Below, piece by piece: positions 36,690 through 45,601 of a DNA stretch of 47,715 nt. The notes beneath the pieces were generated by a model, which saw only the letters and a list, made by a program, of their open reading frames with translations, was not told the DNA's origin and made no database searches. How positions within the stretch are numbered: the first letter of the stretch is position 1; the number at the start of each line of letters is the position of its first letter. Origin of the DNA: an uncultured Methylococcaceae bacterium (lineage in GTDB: Bacteria > Pseudomonadota > Gammaproteobacteria > Methylococcales > Methylococcaceae). Made by a program: the position numbers and the translations under genes. The stretch covers positions 1 to 47,715 of the forward strand of contig CAIWDB010000496.1 of NCBI GenBank assembly GCA_903911305.1, read 5' to 3'.

Positions 36690-38588
36690 TTAACTCATGA
36701 CCTGCTGTAGCAGTTTGTTCAGTTTATGAACAAACCCGGCAGGGTCTTCAATTTGACCGCCTTCGCTAAGCACAGCCTGATCGAACAATATCAAGGCCAA
36801 ATCGGCAAAGCGGGTTTCGTCAGCTTCACTCTTCAGTTTGTTGATCAATGTGTGATTCGGATTGATTTCAAACACAGGCTTGCTGGTCGGGACGTTTTGA
36901 CCGACTTCCTTTAAAATCCGCTCCATTGTGCGGTTCATGCCATAAGCCTCGCTGACCAAACAGGCTGGCGAATCGGTCAAACGATGGCTTAGCTTGACAT
37001 CGGCAACCTTACCTTCCAAGGCTTTCTTGATTCTGCCGATCACATCTTCAAAGTCTTTTCCGATGTTGTCGATTTCTTCTTTTTCCTTTTCGTCCTCCAG
37101 TTTACCCAAATCCAAATCCCCACGGGCAATGGATTGCAGATGCTTGCCTTCGTAATCGCTGAGGTGGTCGGCCAACCAAGAATCGATGCGGTCACCAAGC
37201 AACAGGACTTCCACGCCTTTTTTGCGGAAAATTTCCATATGAGGGCTATTTTTTGCCGCTGACAAACTATCGGCGGTGATGTAGAAAATCTTGTCTTGGC
37301 CTTCTTTCATCCGTGAAATGTAATCATCCAAAGACACTTCTTGGGCATCATTCTCGGTGGAGGAGAAGCGCAACAACTTGGCAATGCGATCTTTATTCTT
37401 GTAGTCGTCGATAACGCCTTCCTTAAGCACCTGGCCAAACTCTTTCCAAAAGGACTTGAATTTATCGGGATCGTTTTTCGCCAAATCTTCAAACAATCCC
37501 AACAATTTCTTCACTGCCCCGGAGCGGATTTTTTCCAGCAACTGGTTTTCTTGCAGTAACTCCCGTGAAATATTGAGGGGCAGGGAATCGGAGTCAATCA
37601 CACCGCGAATGAAGCGCAGATAGCGCGGCATCAGCTTATCGGCGTCGTCAGTGATAAACACCTTTTTCACATATAACTTCACACCATGCTTAGGGTCGCG
37701 CTCCCACAGGTCGAACGGTGCATGTGAGGGAATGTAAAGCAACATCGTGTATTCGTTGGTCCCTTCGACACGGCTATGCAAGCGAGCCAGCGGTTCCTTG
37801 AAGTCATGGGAAACATGCTTGTAGAACTCGTTGTATTGGTCTTCGGTAATTTCATCCTTGGACTTCGTCCACAAAGCTGACGCACTGTTGACGACCTCGT
37901 ATTCGACTGGCTTTGCTTCTTCCCCTTCCTCAACATGCGTCTCCTTTATCATTTCAATAGGGATGGAGATATGATCGGAGAATTTGCGGATGATTGAGCG
38001 TAGCTTCCACCCCTCCAAGAATTCGTCCTCACCCTCGCGCAAATGTAGGGTGATTTTGGTGCCTCGGTCTTCCTTTTGGATGGCCTCCAAGGTGAACTCT
38101 CCTTCCCCGTTCGATTCCCAACGCACACCTTCATCAGGGTCGCCGCCGGCTTCGCGGGTTTCCAAGGTCACACGATCGGCAACGATGAAAGACGAGTAGA
38201 AGCCCACGCCAAACTGACCAATCAACTGGCTGTCTTTGGCTTCGTCGCCGGTCAAGGATTCAAAGAAACGGCGAGTGCCTGAACGGGCTATCGTGCCAAT
38301 ATTCTCGCGCACTTCGTCACGATTCATGCCGATGCCGTTGTCCGAAATCGTGATGGTGCGCAGTTCTTTGTCGAACTCCAGCCGGATTTTCAACTGGCTG
38401 TCCCCTTCGTAGAGGCTTTCATTGCTCAGCGCACTGAAGCGAAGCTTGTCAGCCGCGTCGGAGGCATTGGAGATCAACTCGCGTAGAAAGATTTCCTTGT
38501 TGCTATACAAGGAGTGAATCATCAGGTGAAGCAGTTGTTTGACTTCCGCTTCAAACCCTAGGGTGACTTTGTTTTCTGCAACAGTCAT
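36690..38588 (-). CDS. htpG: Molecular chaperone HtpG (bacterial Hsp90)
   Basis: This 632-residue ATP-dependent chaperone has the N-terminal GHKL ATP site: FLRELISNASDAADKLRF, ISDNGIGM, IGQFGVGFYSSF and GTKITLHL. The middle and C-terminal dimerisation domains follow, with FWKEFGQVLKEG and NPNHTLINKLK. Length and motif order are normal. GAGG lies about 12 bases before the ATG. A heat-shock sigma-32-like promoter is present about 70-95 bases upstream and a strong terminator follows, so it looks like a single-gene heat-shock unit. Confidence 0.97.
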   Translation of the reverse strand: MTVAENKVTLGFEAEVKQLLHLMIHSLYSNKEIFLRELISNASDAADKLRFSALSNESLYEGDSQLKIRLEFDKELRTITISDNGIGMNRDEVRENIGTIARSGTRRFFESLTGDEAKDSQLIGQFGVGFYSSFIVADRVTLETREAGGDPDEGVRWESNGEGEFTLEAIQKEDRGTKITLHLREGEDEFLEGWKLRSIIRKFSDHISIPIEMIKETHVEEGEEAKPVEYEVVNSASALWTKSKDEITEDQYNEFYKHVSHDFKEPLARLHSRVEGTNEYTMLLYIPSHAPFDLWERDPKHGVKLYVKKVFITDDADKLMPRYLRFIRGVIDSDSLPLNISRELLQENQLLEKIRSGAVKKLLGLFEDLAKNDPDKFKSFWKEFGQVLKEGVIDDYKNKDRIAKLLRFSSTENDAQEVSLDDYISRMKEGQDKIFYITADSLSAAKNSPHMEIFRKKGVEVLLLGDRIDSWLADHLSDYEGKHLQSIARGDLDLGKLEDEKEKEEIDNIGKDFEDVIGRIKKALEGKVADVKLSHRLTDSPACLVSEAYGMNRTMERILKEVGQNVPTSKPVFEINPNHTLINKLKSEADETRFADLALILFDQAVLSEGGQIEDPAGFVHKLNKLLQQVMS

Positions 38589-38655
38589 AGTATTAGCAAA
38601 TCCTCGTTAATCGTATTGAAAAAGTTAAGCCTAGTTCTGGCAATTGTTTTGACAT

Positions 38656-38682
38656 TATTGGGATGTTTTAGAAATTTTCAAG
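38656..38682 (-). promoter_or_regulatory. Sigma-32 (heat-shock) promoter of htpG
   Basis: On the minus strand, CTTGAAA (38676-38682) is followed after 12 bases by TCCCAATA (38656-38663). These match the sigma-32 -35 (CTTGAA) and resemble the -10 (CCCCAT-T) elements at a suitable spacing. The expected transcript would begin about 60 bases before the htpG ATG. Confidence 0.7.
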
Positions 38683-39191
38683 TGGCTTTTTGGTTTGCTT
38701 TACGATGAAAGCTTAGTTGATTGTAACAATACAGGGCTGCAAGAACGATCACTGAGTATCCACTCGCTACCATCCAAGCGAGGAAGGAGTAAACATGCGC
38801 CTTTTCATCTGACATGGACTTGCAGCATGTTGATGATATGCTCTCACGGGCGCACTCATTCCGGCATGGATGCCGGACAAATCGGCAGGATAGCCGATTT
38901 GCTTGGGCTTTGCCGCCAGAAGGGTAAGGGACAAGAATGTCCCAAATGTATCTAGGCCGTGGACCACTGCCATTAAGTTAGCGTTCGTAGTTCCGCCTTT
39001 AGGCGGAAGACAACCCCGAAAAGACCGGCTAAAGCCGGAACTACAAACGATTTTGGCATGTTCAAAATCCTAAATGACGATTCCACAACATGCACTTAGC
39101 TCATTCTGAGAGTTGCTGGGTTCATATACAGCCACATACGTGATAACCTTAGCGATTTTATGCTAGTAGAGGCATCTGTTCGTCACATCGG
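38683..39191. other. Hairpin-rich intergenic region without a convincing gene
   Basis: The stretch between the htpG promoter and the HTTM gene contains successive inverted repeats: 38861-38876 (CCGGCAT/ATGCCGG), 38878-38901 (nine-base stem CAAATCGGC/GCCGATTTG), 38928-38943 (GGGACA/TGTCCC) and the REP-like pair at 38982-39050. An 86-codon frame at 38695-38955 crosses these and looks non-coding. Confidence 0.6.
38982..39050. repeat. REP-like inverted repeat pair
   Basis: CGTTCGTAGTTCCGCCTTTAGGCGG and, in inverse orientation, CGTTTGTAGTTCCGGCTTTAGCCGG face each other across about 20 bases. Each arm also forms its own small hairpin (CCGCC/GGCGG and CCGGC/GCCGG). This is the layout of paired REP (BIME-like) elements. 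It is a different family from the AACTGATG repeat. Confidence 0.75.
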
Positions 39192-39230
39192 ATGAGTGCT
39201 TTCCCCCATAATTCGTTCAAGGCACACGCT

Positions 39231-41126
39231 ATGATTCGATTGCTCCGTGAACTCGTCCAGAAAGGCTTGGCGAAACAAGTCCCCGCCACAGGCTTGGGTG
39301 TTTTCCGCATCTTGGTTGGTTTGGTGATTTTGCAGGAGGTGTTTTACCTACTGTATTTCCGCCATTTGATTTTTGACCGTATCCCCTTTGTGGATCAAGC
39401 ATCCCCGGTGGTGGATTTATTCCTGAGCCTGTGGGCCATCGTCGCAACGTGCATCGTGCTTGGGTTTTATTACCGCCTCGCAGCGGTGGCGAATTACCTG
39501 TTGTGGCTGGTGTTCGTTGGTTTCACGCCGATGTGGCTGGACTTCGACGGCGGTTTTGACCAAATGTTGACCGGTATCAGCTTCTTCTTAATGTTCCTGC
39601 CGGCGGAACGCGGCTTGTCATTGGATAATCTGCGTTACAAGCTGAAGTATTCATTTTTAACCAAGCACTACCAGCCCAACACCTCCGTGTCGGTGTTGTG
39701 TTATCTGCTGCCAGTGGCTGTCGTGATGGGATTTTTGTACCTAGATGCCGGTATCCACAAGCTGTCCGCTGAATTCTGGCGCAATGGCATGGGTTCTTGG
39801 CTACCGCCCACCCATCCTTATTACATGTCGCCCTTGAATATGCGCTGGCTGATGGAAAACCAATGGCTGGAGCGGGTCATTGGCTATTCGCTCATCTGCT
39901 TTCAATTCTTGTTTTTGCCGTTGATGTGGTTTCGCTGGGCGCGAGTGCCTTTACTGTTGATTGGGGTTAGCTTTCATGTCGGCATTATCCTGTCGCTAAA
40001 CATTTACCAGTTCGGCTTTGGCATGTTGGCCCCTTACGCGCTGTTGGTGCCGTTCTCATGGTGGAAAGTGCTGCGTCTGAAAATGGCGACGCTGACGGTG
40101 TACTATGACGGACTATGCCCTTTGTGCAACCGCACGGTGATTATTCTGTCGCATTTTGATCTCTTGGGCGCGATTTCATTTAAAGATTTGCAAACCTACG
40201 CCAAATATTGTCGGGCATTGGATGCCGTTCCCCCCGCAGAACTGCTGACGGATTTGTACGCAGTGGATATGCAAGGCAATCTGTTTTCGGGTGTAGACAC
40301 ATACACTCGCATTCTGTCCGCGATGGTTTATCCTGCCCCTGTCGCTTGGTTCATCAGGCTCCCCGGCATTTATCAAATCGCCAAAGCCACTTACCGTCGC
40401 ATCGCTGACAACCGTACCCGACTCGTCTGTGATGTCAGTTGCGCAGCGCCGCCACAATCACCGGAAGATGATTGTTGGGCCAAGCTATATATCCACTATT
40501 CCGGGTCTCAGCGCCGTCAAGCCACACGGATAGCCAAATTGCTCGTATTAATCATCCTGCTTCAACTGAACAGCACGTTACAGTTTGGGGTATTCTTCAG
40601 GCTAAACAAAGGCCACGCCCGCACCGAGTTAGGGCAAGTGCTGGAAGGGGCCAGCAATTCCATTCTGTTTTTGTCGCATACTTTCTTAGGCATTACACCC
40701 CACGCCTTGTACATGCACGATCATTTTGTCGGTTATAACCATCTGCTTGCGATTGCTTACCGTGACAAAGACGGTCAGGAACATTTCCTGCCCTTCGTCA
40801 ACGAGGAAGGGCGCATCGTCGCCCCCAACTGGGGACGGGTCCAATGCTGGTGGGCGAATATTGCGGTGACACCGCATATCAAACGCCAACGGCTCAACAA
40901 AGCTTTAATGCAGGTGACTGCATTTTGGGGGAATAAAGTTGGGCTGGATGTAGGCAACACTGTTTTTCTTTTAAAAATGAAAGAAGTCCGTGTCCCGATG
41001 GATTGGGAGCCGAATCTTCGTGATTATAATATCCGGCAAGCTTGGCGGAACATAGGCACGGTGAAGTGGGACGACGTGGGCCACGTGGTCGTGGAGACGC
41101 CCGGAATCAATTTGGAGGCGCTATGA
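39231..41126 (+). CDS. HTTM (vitamin K gamma-carboxylase-like) membrane protein fused to a DCC thiol-disulfide domain
   Basis: Residue numbers here are from an upstream ATG at 39192; the ATG at 39231 (residue 14) has AAGG eight bases before it and is preferred. Residues about 30-295 form the HTTM domain, with helices and the conserved LDAGIHKLSAEFWRNG loop (H189, K190) that in vitamin K-dependent gamma-carboxylase contains the catalytic base region. Residues about 300-425 are a DUF393/DCC domain with LTVYYDGLCPLCN (C309, C312). A further helix and a soluble C-terminal domain follow. HTTM proteins in bacteria are mostly uncharacterised; the fusion to DCC suggests redox-linked modification of a substrate at the membrane (inference). 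Confidence 0.85.
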   Translation: MIRLLRELVQKGLAKQVPATGLGVFRILVGLVILQEVFYLLYFRHLIFDRIPFVDQASPVVDLFLSLWAIVATCIVLGFYYRLAAVANYLLWLVFVGFTPMWLDFDGGFDQMLTGISFFLMFLPAERGLSLDNLRYKLKYSFLTKHYQPNTSVSVLCYLLPVAVVMGFLYLDAGIHKLSAEFWRNGMGSWLPPTHPYYMSPLNMRWLMENQWLERVIGYSLICFQFLFLPLMWFRWARVPLLLIGVSFHVGIILSLNIYQFGFGMLAPYALLVPFSWWKVLRLKMATLTVYYDGLCPLCNRTVIILSHFDLLGAISFKDLQTYAKYCRALDAVPPAELLTDLYAVDMQGNLFSGVDTYTRILSAMVYPAPVAWFIRLPGIYQIAKATYRRIADNRTRLVCDVSCAAPPQSPEDDCWAKLYIHYSGSQRRQATRIAKLLVLIILLQLNSTLQFGVFFRLNKGHARTELGQVLEGASNSILFLSHTFLGITPHALYMHDHFVGYNHLLAIAYRDKDGQEHFLPFVNEEGRIVAPNWGRVQCWWANIAVTPHIKRQRLNKALMQVTAFWGNKVGLDVGNTVFLLKMKEVRVPMDWEPNLRDYNIRQAWRNIGTVKWDDVGHVVVETPGINLEAL

Positions 41127-41439
41127 TTCAATCCCTCCGAACAAGGCTAACGGCGTTTGGTGGCTTTTAAGAACTGATATTGCGCAGTGGCCAAGGGTTG
41201 GAGCGTCAAAGCAAGCCCTTCGACTTCGCTCAGGACAGGCTTTGACGCTCCTTGTTTCGCAACAAAATAAGCAACTGTTGCGTCCGTGCGTAACATCAGT
41301 TATGTAAGCTAACATTACAGTTAGGGCTTGAATCTTGCCCGGTTTGGGCTGAAAATGCATCATTCGGATAAATATCCGCCCGTGGTCTGAGTTGGCCGTG
41401 CCGGCCTTACTCACCCCCTCAACATCTTTGGAGATACCT
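41127..41439. other. 313-base gap between the HTTM gene and trxA
   Basis: It contains repeat copy F at 41172-41301. The rest holds no gene. The reading frame that extends trxA upstream to 41392 has no start signal. The last 100 bases should contain the trxA promoter, but no clear hexamers are seen. Confidence 0.5.
41172..41301. repeat. MITE/REP-like repeat, copy F (long form)
   Basis: It runs from AACTGATATTGCGCAGTGG to TGCGTAACATCAGTT, with the nested inner palindromic element GGAGCGTCAAAGC ... GCTTTGACGCTCC and the sequence AAATAAGCAACTGTTGCGTCC before the right end. Confidence 0.88.
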
Positions 41440-41766
41440 GTGAGTGAAAACATCCTAAACATAAGCGACGATAACTTTGAAGAGCAAGTCCTCAATGCGA
41501 CTGGGCCCGTGTTAGTCGATTATTGGGCCGAATGGTGCGGACCCTGCAAAATGATTGCGCCCATCTTAGAGGACATCGCCAAAGATTATGAGGGCAAACT
41601 CACCGTAGCCAAATTAAACATTGACGATAATTCAGCAACGCCCCAACGCTACGGTGTACGAGGCATTCCCACTTTAATGTTGTTCGTTAATGGTCAAGTG
41701 CAAGGAACCAAAGTTGGCGCACTATCCAAGTCGCAACTTGCGGCTTTCTTGGACACAAGTATCTGA
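41440..41766 (+). CDS. trxA: Thioredoxin 1
   Basis: This 108-residue redox protein has the active site [10 protein letters not shown], the cis-proline segment GIPTLMLF and the buried aspartate region, and reduces protein disulfides with electrons from thioredoxin reductase. The GTG at 41440 is chosen because GGAG lies six bases before it and the resulting length equals that of E. coli Trx1. It precedes rho by about 210 bases, the same order as in E. coli. Confidence 0.96.
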   Translation: MSENILNISDDNFEEQVLNATGPVLVDYWAEWCGPCKMIAPILEDIAKDYEGKLTVAKLNIDDNSATPQRYGVRGIPTLMLFVNGQVQGTKVGALSKSQLAAFLDTSI

Positions 41767-41774
41767 TCGGCTCT

Positions 41775-41803
41775 GGCCCGTTTTGAAACTTTCTGGACGG
41801 GCC
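41775..41803 (+). terminator. Hairpin between trxA and rho
   Basis: A seven-base-pair GC-rich stem (GGCCCGT / ACGGGCC) with a 15-base loop lies nine bases after the trxA stop. There is no T-run, so it may be a weak terminator or part of the rho leader. A perfect -10 hexamer TATAAT follows at 41824-41829, without a clear -35. Confidence 0.45.
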
Positions 41804-41977
41804 ATGTATCATCGTGTTATACTTATAATGCTGAAAAACTAGAAGAATTAATCTCCTAAACAAGCGACCACTACCGGTTGTCTCCCAAATAGGCTCAAAG
41901 ACCCGGCAACTCTCGCCTGGTCCATCCCTAAATCAAGCGACGCATACCTTTCAAACCGCATTTCTTGACTCATACCT

Positions 41978-43234
41978 ATGAACTTGACCGATCTTAAACG
42001 TAAGCCCGTATCCGAGCTTATCGACATAGCCGAATCACTCGATATTGAGGGATTCGCCCGCTCCAAAAAACAGGACCTCATTTTTGCCATCTTAAAAAAA
42101 CAGGCCAAAAGTGGCGAAGACATTTACGGCGACGGTGTGCTGGAAATCCTGACAGATGGCTTTGGTTTTCTCCGTTCTGCCGACAGTTCGTATTTGGCAG
42201 GGCCAGATGACATTTATGTTTCACCCAGCCAAATCAGGCGTTTTTCCCTGCGAACAGGCGATACGATTTCCGGAAAAATCAGGCCGCCGAAGGAAGGCGA
42301 GCGCTATTTTGCCATGCTCAAAGTCGAGCAGATCAATTTTGAACCCCCCGAGAACGCCAAGCATAAGATCCTTTTTTCAAACCTCACTCCGTTGTTCCCC
42401 AAGTCGCGTTTCGTGCTTGAATTGGGCAATGGCACTAGCGAGGATCTAACCGCACGCATTATCGACTTGGTGGCTCCCATTGGCAAAGGTCAACGCGGCC
42501 TGATTGTCTCGCCTCCCAAGGCGGGTAAGACGATGATTTTGCAAAACCTTGCCCACTCCATCTCCGAACAGAACCCGGAATGTTATTTGATTGTATTGCT
42601 GATCGACGAACGCCCGGAGGAAGTGACTGAAATGCAGCGCAGCGTGAAAGGAGAGGTAGTGTCTTCGACCTTTGACGAACCACCCTCCCGCCATGTCCAA
42701 GTGGCTGAAATGGTCATTGAGAAAGCGAAAAGGCTGGTTGAACACAAGCGCGACGTGATAATTTTGCTCGATTCCATCACTCGTCTAGCCCGCGCCTACA
42801 ACACTGTCGTGCCATCATCCGGCAAAGTGCTAACTGGCGGTGTCGATGCCAACGCACTGGAACGGCCCAAGCGATTTTTCGGCGCAGCACGGAACATTGA
42901 GGAAGGCGGCAGCTTAACCATCATTGCCACCGCACTGGTGGACACGGGTTCTCGCATGGACGAGGTGATCTACGAGGAATTCAAAGGCACGGGCAACATG
43001 GAGCTTCACTTGGAGCGCAAAATCGCCGAAAAGCGCATTTACCCCGCCATCAATATCAATCGCTCCGGCACTCGCCGTGAAGAATACTTAGTCCCTCAAG
43101 ACGAACTGCAAAAATGTTGGATATTGCGCAAGATTCTCCAACCGATGGACGAAATGGCGGCTAGTGAATTCTTAATCGGAAAATTGAAAGACACCAAAAC
43201 CAACGGCGAATTTTTTGATTCGATGAAAAGATAG
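41978..43234 (+). CDS. rho: Transcription termination factor Rho
   Basis: This 418-residue hexameric RNA helicase terminates factor-dependent transcription. It has the Rho N-terminal helical domain ([16 protein letters not shown]), the RNA-binding cold-shock-like domain ([19 protein letters not shown]), Walker A (SPPKAGKT), the Q-loop and R-loop region [22 protein letters not shown] and the C-terminal RREEYL. Length and motifs are standard. The leader of about 210 bases after trxA fits the autoregulated leader known in other species (inference). No good ribosome binding site precedes the ATG. Confidence 0.98.
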   Translation: MNLTDLKRKPVSELIDIAESLDIEGFARSKKQDLIFAILKKQAKSGEDIYGDGVLEILTDGFGFLRSADSSYLAGPDDIYVSPSQIRRFSLRTGDTISGKIRPPKEGERYFAMLKVEQINFEPPENAKHKILFSNLTPLFPKSRFVLELGNGTSEDLTARIIDLVAPIGKGQRGLIVSPPKAGKTMILQNLAHSISEQNPECYLIVLLIDERPEEVTEMQRSVKGEVVSSTFDEPPSRHVQVAEMVIEKAKRLVEHKRDVIILLDSITRLARAYNTVVPSSGKVLTGGVDANALERPKRFFGAARNIEEGGSLTIIATALVDTGSRMDEVIYEEFKGTGNMELHLERKIAEKRIYPAININRSGTRREEYLVPQDELQKCWILRKILQPMDEMAASEFLIGKLKDTKTNGEFFDSMKR

Positions 43235-43254
43235 GTAAGATAGTCACTCGGACA

Positions 43255-43277
43255 GGCAAATATTAATAGTATTTGCC
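43255..43277 (+). terminator. Hairpin after rho
   Basis: An eight-base-pair stem (GGCAAATA / TATTTGCC) with a seven-base loop lies about 20 bases after the rho stop. It lacks a T-run after it, so termination efficiency is doubtful. Confidence 0.4.
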
Positions 43278-43301
43278 CGCCGCTTTCCTATTAATGGTGG
43301 A

Positions 43302-43553
43302 TTATTGGCGAAATTTTTGACGCCGACGAGTGGCTATCAACCCAAGCATTCCTATCCCAATTAAAGCAACACTATCCGGCTCAGGTATGGCAATACTGCC
43401 GAAAAGCCCGTTGACTTCGTTATTGATGCCGGCGGCAAAATAAAGTTTATTGGTGGCACCACCGCTGCCTCCATTGCCGAAAGTCAGCCACCAAACCCCT
43501 TCAATCACAACGTCTTGTTCAAAAGCGTCTTTCAATGCGTAACGAGCATAAGC
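43302..43553 (-). pseudogene. C-terminal remnant of a TIGR03118-type PEP-CTERM protein, in frame with the upstream S8 peptidase
   Basis: These 83 codons plus stop have no proper start codon; the first non-ATG start (TTG) is at 43535. The sequence IEGVWWLTFGNGGSGGATNKLYFAAGIN followed by GLFGSI is the end of a TIGR03118-family protein, then comes IPEPDS, a hydrophobic helix and TRRRQKF, a full PEP-CTERM sorting signal. The frame is continuous with the S8 peptidase ORF: only the TAG at 43554-43556 separates them. Either a deletion joined a broken PEP-CTERM gene to the peptidase gene, or amber read-through adds this tail. I favour the remnant. Confidence 0.75.
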
Positions 43554-44888
43554 CTATAATTGGGAAGGGGAAGCCAACAATCCAGGCGCAGTGTTGATAA
43601 TCTGCTTATTACAGTCCGGCAGCTTGCCAAAATCCGCCACGGCTACACAAGCATCGACAGTTTGTAGGGCACTTGAATGAGACATCGACGCTTGCAAGCC
43701 GGACAATATAAACTCTGCGCTAAGATGGGGCTTTAATTCCAACAGCAATGCGATCAAACCGGAGATGTGGGCGGCAGCGAATGAACTACCCGACATGAAA
43801 TTATAACTGCCATGAGGTAGGGTGGTTAAAATTTCCATGCCTGGCGCAGGAATGCTACCCCCCACAAGCAATTCGGGGTTTACCTTGGCGTTGGCTGTCC
43901 GCACGGCAATAACTCCCTTCACGGAAGCCGGAAAATCGCTTTTGCCCATGTCAGCCGAAGGCGCAGAGGCCACCACGATAATGCCATCATCGACCGCTTT
44001 GCTCACCAAACGCTTAACGAGCGGATCTTCCGTACCCACCAAGCTAAGATTGATGATTTCAGGCTTAAGGTTGATTGCGGTATTCAAAGCCAACGCCAAA
44101 GTTAGACTGTTGCAATCCGCCTCCGCTTTTTTGGGTTCGACCTGCCAACAGGCTTTGAGGGCGATAATTTTGGCATTCGGCGCCATCCCAACAATGCCCA
44201 TTTGATTGTTGGCAGTCGCAGCGATAATCCCCGCCACGGCAGTTCCATGAATGTCATCAAGGCCGTTATTCGGCTCTTCGACAAAATTCTGCGAGAGGGC
44301 TATTTGGCCCGCCAAGTCGGGATGTTTGTCGTCCACGCCGGTGTCGATGACGGCGATCTTGACATTCCGACCCGTGGCGATATGGTGGGCCGGTTCGACA
44401 TGCATGTCGCGGATTCCAGTCTGTAGCTTAAAGTAGGGGTCGGTGTAAGTTTCCCCCATCACATGAAATGCCTTCATCGTTTGCACCGCTTCAATCCGCT
44501 TGTCCTTCTCCAGACGCTTCAATATTTGCTCCATAGATTGATTAACCGGTATCTCGTAAACCACACAATGGATTCCAAGCGAATTAATCGGCCATTGAGT
44601 CACTTGGTGAAGTCCGTAGTCATCGGCCAACGCTTCGGCAACCCGTTTGCTCCAAGTTGAGTTACCATAACTGCTTCGTTGTCGATAACCATTGACCGGG
44701 TCTGCAATGGGAACCCTCTGATTGCGCTCATCCTCGAAGGTGATCAGTATCTGGTTGGATGACGACGACAGCGGGTTGCTCACGGGAGGCAGCGTAAGCT
44801 TTGAATATGGCGAGCCAACAGAAGATGCACATGCACTCACCAGCAAAGCCAGCAATGACGCTATCAATAGCCTTATTTTGATAGGCAC
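43554..44888 (-). CDS. S8 (subtilisin-like) lipoprotein peptidase of an ECF sigma operon
   Basis: This 444-residue protein begins at a GTG that shares one base with the anti-sigma stop (TAGTG), implying translational coupling. A lipobox (LLVSAC, C20) predicts a lipoprotein. Residues about 45-140 look like a subtilase prodomain. The catalytic triad is D182 (AVIDTGVD), H214 (DIHGTAVAG) and S369 (SGSSFAAAH). The segment that normally holds the oxyanion-hole asparagine (AGN) reads ASAPSADMG, so that asparagine is probably absent. It could be a slow protease or a binding protein. Its position behind a sigma/anti-sigma pair suggests it acts on or senses for the anti-sigma (inference). Confidence 0.88.
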   Translation of the reverse strand: MPIKIRLLIASLLALLVSACASSVGSPYSKLTLPPVSNPLSSSSNQILITFEDERNQRVPIADPVNGYRQRSSYGNSTWSKRVAEALADDYGLHQVTQWPINSLGIHCVVYEIPVNQSMEQILKRLEKDKRIEAVQTMKAFHVMGETYTDPYFKLQTGIRDMHVEPAHHIATGRNVKIAVIDTGVDDKHPDLAGQIALSQNFVEEPNNGLDDIHGTAVAGIIAATANNQMGIVGMAPNAKIIALKACWQVEPKKAEADCNSLTLALALNTAINLKPEIINLSLVGTEDPLVKRLVSKAVDDGIIVVASAPSADMGKSDFPASVKGVIAVRTANAKVNPELLVGGSIPAPGMEILTTLPHGSYNFMSGSSFAAAHISGLIALLLELKPHLSAEFILSGLQASMSHSSALQTVDACVAVADFGKLPDCNKQIINTAPGLLASPSQL

Positions 44889-45601
44889 TAGCCACCTCCA
44901 CCATTTGGCTTGTCAGATTGCGGTAAAGCAGGCTCGGCAAAAATAACTAATTTGCTGCCGCGTAATTGGTTAATAGCATGGTCTATTGACATGCCATCTG
45001 GAATTCGAACAGTCATCGCACTCACCGAGTTTGGGTGATCCACTATGTTGCCTTGAATTGAACCAATCAAACCACTGATTTCCTGCTCAGTCACCCGATC
45101 CGCAAAAATAACACGGATGTCTTGAGTGCCGAAACGATCCAATTCATGTGAATTGGCAACGGTATGATAGTCCTTGATGCCTTTGGAGGGTATTCCGCCA
45201 AATTGCAGCGCGATAGCGATAGCCAACAGTGCTGTGGCAAAGACAGGAACCATGTGTTTAGTCGTAAAGAATTCATCCAGCAAAAGCCTCCAGCGGCTTA
45301 GCCTTTGCTGACTCACTATTGGTTGACTGATACGATTTGACTTTGACTCATCTTCCTCATGAATGCGTGTCATCAGCCTTTCAAAAGAGGGTTTGCTGGA
45401 TATTTCCACCCGAGGGGTATGCTCCAACTTCTTGGCAAGCATGGTTTGGTTGGAAAGCTCCCGTCGGCAAAGCAAGCAAACTTGTATATGCGCCTTGACC
45501 CGATTACGCTCCGATCCTGCCAAGCTTCCATTTGCATACCAAGGAATTAGCAACCAAATCTCATCGTGGTCTGAATAGGCTAAGGATGACTGAGTGTTCA
45601 T
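44888..45601 (-). CDS. Zinc-finger anti-sigma factor with a subtilase-propeptide-like periplasmic domain
   Basis: This 237-residue protein has a cytoplasmic anti-sigma domain with the ZAS motif HIQVCLLC (H38, C42, C45), a membrane helix at about 116-135, and an outside domain (about 150-225). The latter reads IRVIFADRVTEQEISGLI, then IVDHPNSVSAMTVRIPDGMS and VIFAEPALP, a pattern like the I9/fervidolysin-type prodomains of subtilases. The ATG overlaps the sigma stop (ATGA) and the stop overlaps the S8 start, so all three genes are coupled. It should hold the sigma factor at the membrane until a signal outside releases it. The prodomain resemblance is by pattern only. Confidence 0.85.
   Translation of the reverse strand: MNTQSSLAYSDHDEIWLLIPWYANGSLAGSERNRVKAHIQVCLLCRRELSNQTMLAKKLEHTPRVEISSKPSFERLMTRIHEEDESKSNRISQPIVSQQRLSRWRLLLDEFFTTKHMVPVFATALLAIAIALQFGGIPSKGIKDYHTVANSHELDRFGTQDIRVIFADRVTEQEISGLIGSIQGNIVDHPNSVSAMTVRIPDGMSIDHAINQLRGSKLVIFAEPALPQSDKPNGGGG

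Noticed and set aside
38695-38955. 86-codon open frame between htpG and the HTTM gene
   Set aside because: It runs through several hairpins, has a composition unlike a folded protein and no supported start.
41392-41439. Upstream extension of thioredoxin
   Set aside because: No start signal; the GTG at 41440 has a proper ribosome binding site and gives the normal thioredoxin length.
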